Origin: an uncultured Gammaproteobacteria bacterium
Lineage (GTDB): Bacteria > Pseudomonadota > Gammaproteobacteria > Pseudomonadales > Pseudohongiellaceae
NCBI GenBank assembly: GCA_903926285.1
Contig: CAIYIP010000261.1
Coordinates: forward strand, 1-22,640
Direction of reading: 5' to 3'
Length of the DNA stretch: 22,640 bases
Made by a program: the position numbers and the translations under genes. Under the pieces are notes generated by a model that was not told the DNA's origin, searched no databases, and saw nothing but the letters and a program-made list of their open reading frames with translations. Shown in pieces: positions 17,134 through 22,640 of this stretch. The stretch's first letter is position 1. Every line of letters starts with the position of its first letter.

Positions 17134-17451
17134 TTAATGGTTGGAATCGCGTTTTTGCAGGAAACTCCGATGGTTTTTTACCACCTCATTGAACAACTGC
17201 TGGAACAATTCATGGACAAACCGGCTATTCAAACCCTTCTGTTCTGCAGACTGCCTTAAGCGGACGAGCTTATCCTGCTCCCGCACCGGATCAACGGATT
17301 CGAGCCCATGACTAGCCTTGAGTTGACCCACTTTATTGGTAATCTCAAAACGACGCGCCAGCGCTGATAGAATTTCTTCATCTATGCTGTCGATAGAAGC
17401 CCGCAACTGCAGAAGCTCTTGCGGTACGGTGGACGTAGTTTCGGCTTGCAT
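17134..17451 (-). CDS. monofunctional AroQ-type chorismate mutase
   Basis: Predicted to convert chorismate to prephenate, the branch step to phenylalanine and tyrosine. The 105-aa all-helical protein aligns with the mutase domain of E. coli PheA at a constant offset of six residues. R17, R34, K45, D54, R57 and E58 correspond to E. coli R11, R28, K39, D48, R51 and E52. At the place of E. coli Q88 this protein appears to have H94, and V90 where E. coli has S84. No dehydratase or dehydrogenase domain is attached and no signal peptide is seen, so it should be cytoplasmic. An isochorismate-pyruvate lyase of the same fold is the main alternative. It is divergent from priA and followed by the rpmE promoter. 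Confidence 0.9.
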   Translation of the reverse strand: MQAETTSTVPQELLQLRASIDSIDEEILSALARRFEITNKVGQLKASHGLESVDPVREQDKLVRLRQSAEQKGLNSRFVHELFQQLFNEVVKNHRSFLQKRDSNH

Positions 17452-17521
17452 GAAAATGTGTACTCCGGGTAAACGCGATCAGGGTGCGGACCGCCCATCG
17501 TGGTATTAAAAACAGCTTCGC

Positions 17522-17551
17522 TATACTATTGCGCATAGCGCTTCCACTCAA
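17522..17551. promoter_or_regulatory. overlapping divergent promoters for chorismate mutase and priA
   Basis: Minus strand: TTGAGT (17546-17551), 17 bases, then TAGTAT (17523-17528), each 4 of 6 to consensus, pointing at the chorismate mutase gene. Plus strand: TATACT (17522-17527) is a good -10 for priA, although its -35 is poor. The two -10 boxes occupy the same bases, so the promoters would compete. The palindrome GCGCATAGCGC lies at 17531-17541. Confidence 0.4.
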
Positions 17552-17569
17552 CAATGTATCTTCCCTGTT

Positions 17570-19789
17570 TTGGCAAAATCCGCAATTCCACAGTTTTATC
17601 TGCAGGTCGCTATCCCGTCGCGCGTGCGCCAATGTTTTGATTACCTGCCCCCGGCCGATGTGCCGCTGCCGCTGCCCGGCACGCGGGTTCGCGTTCCGTT
17701 TGGCAGACAAACCCTGATTGGCATTGTAGTCAGCACGAGCACCGAGACCTCGTTCGACGCACCCAAAATAAAAGCAGTACTAGAAGTGCTGGACGACGAG
17801 CCCTTGCTGGATGTACCAACCCTGGCACTTCATCGCTGGGCTAGTACTTACTACCTGTTTCCGCTCGGCCTGGCCTTGCAAACCTCGCTGCCAAAGGCAG
17901 TGCGCGAAGGTAAAACACTGCATGCTCCAACCAGATTGACCTGGCAACTGAGCGCATCGGGACTCGAGCTGAATCCTGACTCCCTGGGCAGGGCACAAAT
18001 ACAAAAACAGCTAGTGGAATATCTACGCACCTATTCCACGCTGAACACCGCCGAGCTCACCACTCTGGTCAGCAAGTCCGCTGTTCCCGCTCTCAAAGCC
18101 TTGCTTGCCAAACAGTTGGTCATGCAAGTGCCAGCAAAAGCAGACAACATCCCGCCCGACCGTGATACCAAACAACAATCACTGCAACTCAATGACCAAC
18201 AGGCCACAGCATTACAGGCAATCCGTCTGTCTCTTGAAACCTATAAATGTTTTTTACTCGAAGGCGTCACTGGTAGTGGCAAGACCGAAGTCTATCTGCA
18301 GTTGATTGCTGAAGTAGTAGCAGCAGGAAAACAGGTCATGGTGCTGGTTCCGGAAATAAGCTTGACGCCGCAAACCGTCGAACGTTTCCGCCAGCGCTTC
18401 CAAGCTCCCACGGTAACTTTTCATTCCGGTCTGAGCGACAAACAGCGCCTGGATGGCTGGCTCGCAGCTCGCAATGGCAGTGCCTCAATCATTATCGGCA
18501 CCCGTTCCGCGGTATTTACTCCCCTGCCACGCCTTGGCCTGATCATCATTGATGAAGAACACGACTCGTCCTACAAACAGCAGGAGGGCTTTCGTTATTC
18601 CGCTCGTGATGTCGCCATCTATCGCGCCAACACCGGCAAGTTTCCGATTGTGCTGGGTTCCGCCACGCCCGCGCTGGAAAGTTTGCAAAACGCCTTGAGC
18701 GGACGTTATCAGTTGCTAGAACTCACAGAGCGCGCCGGCTCGGCAAGTCTGCCAGCGATGCAGATTCTCGATATGCGGCTACAAAATAATAACGAAGGCC
18801 TGTCTCCCGCCTTGCTGCAACAGATCCGCCAGCAACTCACCAACAATCGCCAAGTGCTGGTGTTTTTGAACCGCCGCGGCTTTGCGCCACTGCTACTCTG
18901 CCGCGATTGCGGCTGGATTGCCGAATGCCCGCGCTGCGAACGCAGTTATACGCTTCACCAACAACCGTCGTGTCTGCGTTGTCATCATTGTGATGCCCAG
19001 AAACCCCTGCCCCGACAGTGCCCGGGCTGCAGCAGCACCAACCTGTCAGGAATTGGTCTTGGTACCGAACGCACTGAAACTCTGCTGCAGCACGAATTCC
19101 CTGACTACCCGATCATTCGGATAGACCGCGACACTACCCGCCTCAAGGGCAGTCTCGACCAGTACATCGAAACCATCAACAGCGGCATTCCCTGCATTCT
19201 GGTAGGCACGCAGATGTTGGCGAAGGGCCATCATTTTCCGCGCGTGTCGCTGGTTGCAGTACTCGATGCTGACAGTGGTTTATTCAGTGCCGACTTTCGC
19301 GGCCAGGAAAATCTCGGGCAACTGTTAACTCAGGTGGCGGGCCGCGCAGGTCGCAGTGAAGAACCGGGCCAGGTCCTGATCCAGAGCTACCATCCGCAGC
19401 ATCCCGTGTTGCAGCAATTGATCACTTCAGGGTACGGCGTTTTTGCGCGCACACTCCTCGAGCAACGCCGCACAGGCAGACTTCCCCCTTTCGTATATTT
19501 CCTGCTCATCGGCGCAGAAGCTGCCGAGCGTGGATTACCGCTGCAATTCCTGGATGAAGCGCGTACGCTAGCGCAAGAACTTGGTACACGTGACCTGCAA
19601 TGTTTCGGCCCCATGACGAGCCCGCTCGGAAAAAAGGCCGGCAAGTTCCGCGCGCAACTGATACTCCAGGCCAACAAACGCACCACCTTTCAACGCATGG
19701 GCCAGCAGCTGCTTGCATCGCTTGAGGTTCTGCCGCAAAGCCGCCGTGTACGCTGGTACGTGGATGTTGATCCGCTCGATTTCAGCTAG
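17570..19789 (+). CDS. priA: primosomal protein N', replication restart helicase PriA
   Basis: Superfamily 2 3'-to-5' DNA helicase that recognises stalled forks and loads the primosome. It has 739 aa, against 732 in E. coli. An N-terminal DNA-binding domain occupies about 1-105, followed by a winged-helix region. Walker A is GVTGSGKT at 232-239 and the DEEH box is at 328-331. LGSATPALESL and the C-terminal VAGRAGR motif (about 589-595) complete the helicase core. Zinc-binding cysteines C444, C447, C453, C456, C471, C474, C484 and C487 are all present, plus an extra C468. The start is TTG at 17570; no in-frame ATG or GTG lies near the conserved N-terminus and no strong ribosome site is visible. 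In Pseudomonas argS follows; here a SPOR protein does. Confidence 0.97.
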   Translation: MAKSAIPQFYLQVAIPSRVRQCFDYLPPADVPLPLPGTRVRVPFGRQTLIGIVVSTSTETSFDAPKIKAVLEVLDDEPLLDVPTLALHRWASTYYLFPLGLALQTSLPKAVREGKTLHAPTRLTWQLSASGLELNPDSLGRAQIQKQLVEYLRTYSTLNTAELTTLVSKSAVPALKALLAKQLVMQVPAKADNIPPDRDTKQQSLQLNDQQATALQAIRLSLETYKCFLLEGVTGSGKTEVYLQLIAEVVAAGKQVMVLVPEISLTPQTVERFRQRFQAPTVTFHSGLSDKQRLDGWLAARNGSASIIIGTRSAVFTPLPRLGLIIIDEEHDSSYKQQEGFRYSARDVAIYRANTGKFPIVLGSATPALESLQNALSGRYQLLELTERAGSASLPAMQILDMRLQNNNEGLSPALLQQIRQQLTNNRQVLVFLNRRGFAPLLLCRDCGWIAECPRCERSYTLHQQPSCLRCHHCDAQKPLPRQCPGCSSTNLSGIGLGTERTETLLQHEFPDYPIIRIDRDTTRLKGSLDQYIETINSGIPCILVGTQMLAKGHHFPRVSLVAVLDADSGLFSADFRGQENLGQLLTQVAGRAGRSEEPGQVLIQSYHPQHPVLQQLITSGYGVFARTLLEQRRTGRLPPFVYFLLIGAEAAERGLPLQFLDEARTLAQELGTRDLQCFGPMTSPLGKKAGKFRAQLILQANKRTTFQRMGQQLLASLEVLPQSRRVRWYVDVDPLDFS

Positions 19790-19845
19790 CAGGACAAGCT
19801 CTAGTGAGAGATGAACCAGAGAATATTTTCAGCATTTTCTTATCA

Positions 19846-19875
19846 TTGTGAGCAGTGTACTGTTTACAGGATAAT
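19846..19875 (+). promoter_or_regulatory. possible promoter of the SPOR-domain gene
   Basis: TTGTGA (19846-19851) and GATAAT (19870-19875) are 18 bases apart, with the -10 a good match and the -35 moderate. This places a start near 19882, about 26 bases before the ATG at 19908. The 118-base spacer after priA holds no gene and no clear terminator. Confidence 0.4.
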
Positions 19876-19907
19876 ACCGTCACTTTTCAGGCAACAGCAG
19901 AAGCATT

Positions 19908-20534
19908 ATGGCGCAAGATTTTGCCAAACAAGGTAAACCCCGGGTTGAAGTTGAACGGCGCAAGTCAGCGCGCGCAGCAACACGGGTTATCGTAAAAGAC
20001 AAAAAAAATTACTTGAGCTGCTATTTCTCGGGCCTGCTGTCCGGAATAATTCTGGCCATCATTGGTTATCTCTCGATTTTGCGCGTCGAAACCCAGAATG
20101 TCGAAATTGCCCAAACCCAGGCAGGGGATCCTCCTGCTACAGAGCCTCCTGCATTTAATTTTGACTTCTACGACATTCTCAAGAAAGCTGAAATTACCGT
20201 AGCCCAACCAGCGCCTGCCCCGCCCGAAACAACATCCACTGCTCCAACCCCACCAATAGCTGCGGCAACAAACCCTACCGCTATCCCAGCCGAAGCCAAC
20301 CAGGTCAGCTACTTGTTGCAGGCAGGATCTTTCCAGAATCGCGAAGAAGCCGAGAATCGCCGCGCCGAGATCATGCTGCAAGGCATGACAGTTAATATCG
20401 TCCCGGGCGTAGTCTCGGGCCGTAATCTGTTCCGGGTTCAGGTGGGTCCGCTGGATGGACGCCAAAAAGCCGAATCCGCCCGCGATGTGCTGTCTACCCT
20501 CAACATAGATTCCATCCTGCTGGTTGTGCGCTGA
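19908..20534 (+). CDS. SPOR-domain cell-division protein, FtsN-like
   Basis: A 208-aa bitopic membrane protein of the FtsN type. It has a basic cytoplasmic N-terminus (about 1-36), one membrane segment at about 37-58 and a periplasmic proline/alanine/threonine-rich linker at about 75-130. A C-terminal SPOR domain at about 134-208 contains LLQAGSFQN, GMTVNIVPG and FRVQVGPLDG. SPOR domains bind denuded glycan strands at the septum, so a role in division or peptidoglycan remodelling is likely. The FDFYDILKKAEI segment (85-96) resembles the FDFY-x-x-L motif common in homologues beside hslV. Position immediately before hslVU matches other gammaproteobacteria. Whether it is the essential FtsN cannot be told from sequence alone. 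Confidence 0.9.
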   Translation: MAQDFAKQGKPRVEVERRKSARAATRVIVKDKKNYLSCYFSGLLSGIILAIIGYLSILRVETQNVEIAQTQAGDPPATEPPAFNFDFYDILKKAEITVAQPAPAPPETTSTAPTPPIAAATNPTAIPAEANQVSYLLQAGSFQNREEAENRRAEIMLQGMTVNIVPGVVSGRNLFRVQVGPLDGRQKAESARDVLSTLNIDSILLVVR

Positions 20535-20631
20535 TGGATATGCGGTGATGGTTGTCCCCTGATATCTGTCATCAGCTGGCACCAGACAGAAGAGAACCTC
20601 TTATAAATCAGCAGCAAACCCCGAACCTGTC

Positions 20632-20659
20632 CTTGAAATCAGTTTCTCTGCCTCAACAT
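20632..20659 (+). promoter_or_regulatory. candidate sigma-32 heat-shock promoter of hslVU
   Basis: CTTGAAA at 20632-20638 is a full match to the sigma-32 -35 consensus. After 13 bases from CTTGAA comes CCTCAACAT (20651-20659), a partial match to the CCCCAT-type -10. Transcription would start near 20666, about 38 bases before hslV. Established knowledge: hslVU is a sigma-32 operon in E. coli. Upstream, inverted repeats CTGAT/ATCAG and CTGG/CCAG occur around 20555-20585 without a T-tract. Confidence 0.5.
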
Positions 20660-20703
20660 AGATTAACTCAAGCCTTAACGCCGCAGCCCACCCTGGAGTA
20701 AAG

Positions 20704-21243
20704 ATGGAACAATTTCACGGCACCACCATCGTTTCGGTACGCCGTAATGGCAAGGTGGTAATTGGCGGCGACGGCCAGGTCAGTCAGGGCGCAACAATTC
20801 TTAAAGGCAACGCCCGCAAAGTACGCCGTCTTTATCACAACCAGGTTCTCGCTGGTTTTGCCGGCGGCACTGCGGACGCCTTCACGCTGTTTGAAAAATT
20901 TGAAGAGCAACTCGAAAAACATCACGGCAAGCTGACACGCGCCGCGGTTGAACTCGCCAAACTCTGGCGCACCGAACGCGCACTGCGTCGGCTCGAAGCC
21001 ATGTTGCTGGTCGCCGACAAGGATGCTTCGCTGATCATCACCGGCAACGGTGATGTCGTAGAACCCGAAGACAGCCTGATGGCCATCGGCTCCGGCGGCC
21101 CCTATGCGCAGTCCGCAGCAAAAGCCCTGCTCGACAACACTGACCTTGATGCACGCACCATTGTCGAAAAAAGCCTGCATATTGCTGGCAGCATCTGTGT
21201 GTACACTAACCACAACGTAACCATCGAAGAACTCTCATTCTGA
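20704..21243 (+). CDS. hslV: ATP-dependent protease peptidase subunit HslV (ClpQ)
   Basis: Threonine peptidase that forms the double hexamer of the HslUV protease in the cytoplasm, degrading misfolded and regulatory proteins fed by HslU. It has 179 aa. The catalytic Thr is T7: the sequence MEQFHG-TTIVSVRR shows a six-residue propeptide before TTI, longer than the single Met of E. coli but found in other bacteria. Conserved segments are GGDGQVSQG, GFAGGTADAFTLFE, ITGNGDVVEP and IGSGGPYAQSAA. GGAG lies 5 bases before the ATG. It is followed by hslU after 14 bases. Confidence 0.98.
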   Translation: MEQFHGTTIVSVRRNGKVVIGGDGQVSQGATILKGNARKVRRLYHNQVLAGFAGGTADAFTLFEKFEEQLEKHHGKLTRAAVELAKLWRTERALRRLEAMLLVADKDASLIITGNGDVVEPEDSLMAIGSGGPYAQSAAKALLDNTDLDARTIVEKSLHIAGSICVYTNHNVTIEELSF

Positions 21244-21257
21244 ATTTTATAAACCCT

Positions 21258-22577
21258 ATGCGAAATACTCTCAGTCCCCGCGAAATTGCCGCCGAGCTTG
21301 ATAAACATATCGTCGGCCAGGATGCTGCGAAGCGCGCGGTAGCAATCGCGCTGCGCAATCGCTGGCGCCGTATGCAACTTCCCGAAAGCCTGCGTAATGA
21401 AGTCACCCCAAAAAATATTCTGATGATCGGCCCTACGGGTGTCGGCAAAACCGAGATTGCGCGCAGGCTTGCCAAGCTGGCTGGCTCGCCATTTATCAAA
21501 GTTGAAGCGACCAAGTTTACGGAAGTCGGCTACGTTGGCCGCGACGTTGACTCCATCATTCGCGACCTCGTGTTTGTCGCAGTAAAAATGCTGCGCGAGC
21601 AGGAATACGAAAAGGTCGGCGTCCAGGCCGCCAATTCTGCCGAAGACCAGGTGCTCGATATTCTGGTGCCCGGTACATCGACTTCAACGGACAGTGATAC
21701 CAGACAGGTGTTTCGCAAGAAACTGCGCGAAGGCCAACTCAACGACAAGGAAATCGAAGTCAAGGTGAGCGAACGTGTCAGCGGCATGGAAATCATCGCC
21801 CCGCCCGGCATGGAAGACATGACCAACCAGTTGAGTACCATGTTTTCAACGCTGGGCAACGGCCGCAAACAAACGCGCCGCATGACTGTGAAGGCAGCGC
21901 TAAAGGCGCTGCAGGACGAAGAGTCCGGCAAACTCATCAATGAAGAAGACCTCAAAGCCCGAGCGATCGAGCTGACTGAACAAACCGGCATTGTATTCAT
22001 CGACGAAATCGACAAGGTCGCCAGCCGCAACGAAAATTCCACAGGCGGCGTGTCGCGCGAAGGTGTGCAGCGCGACTTGTTGCCGTTGATCGAAGGCTCA
22101 ACCATCAGCACCAAATTCGGCTCGGTAAAAACCGATCACATTTTGTTTATTGCGTCCGGCGCATTTCATCTCGCCAAGCCTTCGGACCTGATTCCCGAAT
22201 TGCAGGGCCGCCTGCCAATTCGGGTTGAGCTGTCGGCACTTACCGTTGAAGATTTCAAACGTATTCTTACGGAACCCGATGCTTCTCTTTGCAAACAGTA
22301 TCAGGCACTGCTGGCTACAGAAGGCGTGCAACTCGAATTTACACCCGACGGTATTCAGCGGCTTTCCGAAATCGCATGGCATGTAAACGAGCGCACAGAA
22401 AATATCGGTGCGCGCCGTTTGCATACCGTCATGGAAAAATTGCTCGAGGATATTTCCTTTGCCGCCGATGCAATGGTTGCCAACGGCAACACCCACTTTG
22501 TGATTGACGGCGCATTTGTCGATAGTCATCTTGGCGCACTCGCGGCCAACGAAGATCTCAGCCGTTTTATTCTTTAA
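21258..22577 (+). CDS. hslU: ATP-dependent protease ATPase subunit HslU (ClpY)
   Basis: AAA+ unfoldase that caps HslV and threads substrates into it. It has 439 aa, near the usual 443. Walker A GPTGVGKT is at 58-65, the pore loop GYVG at 91-94, and Walker B with VFIDEID at 246-252. The inserted I domain lies at about 105-235. A sensor arginine region is near NIGARRLHTVMEK. The C-terminus SRFIL is the tail that inserts into HslV to activate it. There is no clear Shine-Dalgarno in the 14-base gap after hslV, so translation is probably coupled. It forms a two-gene heat-shock unit with hslV. Confidence 0.98.
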   Translation: MRNTLSPREIAAELDKHIVGQDAAKRAVAIALRNRWRRMQLPESLRNEVTPKNILMIGPTGVGKTEIARRLAKLAGSPFIKVEATKFTEVGYVGRDVDSIIRDLVFVAVKMLREQEYEKVGVQAANSAEDQVLDILVPGTSTSTDSDTRQVFRKKLREGQLNDKEIEVKVSERVSGMEIIAPPGMEDMTNQLSTMFSTLGNGRKQTRRMTVKAALKALQDEESGKLINEEDLKARAIELTEQTGIVFIDEIDKVASRNENSTGGVSREGVQRDLLPLIEGSTISTKFGSVKTDHILFIASGAFHLAKPSDLIPELQGRLPIRVELSALTVEDFKRILTEPDASLCKQYQALLATEGVQLEFTPDGIQRLSEIAWHVNERTENIGARRLHTVMEKLLEDISFAADAMVANGNTHFVIDGAFVDSHLGALAANEDLSRFIL

Positions 22578-22592
22578 GGAACCTGCAGCCAC

Positions 22593-22640
22593 ATGCAACC
22601 CACCGATATCCGCCTGCATAAGCGTACCGCAATCCTTGAG
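22593..22640 (+). CDS. DUF971 family protein, N-terminal fragment cut by window edge
   Basis: The last 48 bases encode MQPTDIRLHKRTAILE, open to the edge. This resembles the N-terminus of DUF971 (gamma-butyrobetaine hydroxylase N-terminal-like) proteins, typically starting M-x-P-T-x-I-x-LH. A gene of this family follows hslU in Pseudomonas (PA5055). AAGGA lies 12 bases upstream of the ATG. The gene is 15 bases after hslU and likely co-transcribed. Only 16 residues are visible, so the assignment rests on these and on context. Confidence 0.75.
   Translation, partial: MQPTDIRLHKRTAILE

Noticed and set aside
20668..21213. Minus-strand open frame opposite hslV, and a similar one opposite hslU (21530-22114)
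   Set aside because: Both mirror strongly conserved genes and have Cys/Phe/Ser-rich compositions typical of antisense frames.
1..22640. Search for CRISPR arrays, insertion sequences, prophage genes, tRNA and rRNA
   Set aside because: No repeated spacers, transposase or phage reading frames, tRNA cloverleafs or rRNA stretches were recognised.

Overview
The window is chromosomal core DNA of a gammaproteobacterium of moderate G+C content. The evidence is the gene content (class C-type L31, AroQ chorismate mutase, full PilMNOPQ alignment complex, NADPH-type GltBD, HslVU) and a gene order that closely follows the Pseudomonas aeruginosa PA5035-PA5055 stretch as I know it. TonB-dependent receptor debris fits a free-living heterotroph, perhaps marine. 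No species is assigned.

Layout. About 1-6086 (minus strand): gltB then gltD, the two subunits of NADPH glutamate synthase, with a recognisable promoter upstream and a probable terminator at the end of gltD. About 6087-6908: a gltB control region, a bidirectional terminator, and the remains of a TonB-dependent receptor gene, in the place where damX usually sits. About 6909-13755 (minus strand): pilM-pilN-pilO-pilP-pilQ-aroK-aroB, which combines the type IV pilus alignment complex and outer-membrane secretin with two shikimate-pathway enzymes. A 440-bp divergent spacer then leads to ponA/mrcA (plus strand), the class A penicillin-binding protein, closed by a strong terminator. Next come rpmE and a monofunctional chorismate mutase (minus strand), then priA, a SPOR-domain FtsN-like protein, hslV and hslU (plus strand), and the first 16 codons of a DUF971 protein that runs off the right edge.

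How the genes work together. GltBD assimilates ammonium. PilM-N-O-P form the inner-membrane/periplasmic scaffold that joins the pilus motor to the PilQ pore. AroK, AroB and the chorismate mutase are steps of aromatic amino acid synthesis. PonA and the SPOR protein act in peptidoglycan synthesis and division. HslVU is the heat-shock ATP-dependent protease. PriA restarts stalled replication.

What differs from the expected order: damX is absent and replaced by a decayed receptor gene; argS is not between priA and the SPOR gene; malic enzyme is not between ponA and rpmE; a chorismate mutase gene lies between rpmE and priA. I see no phage, IS element, CRISPR array, tRNA or rRNA, and no sign of a wholly new system. 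The most interesting points are small-scale ones: the receptor relic, alternative hairpins before pilQ, a palindrome over the gltB -35 box, and unusual start codons.
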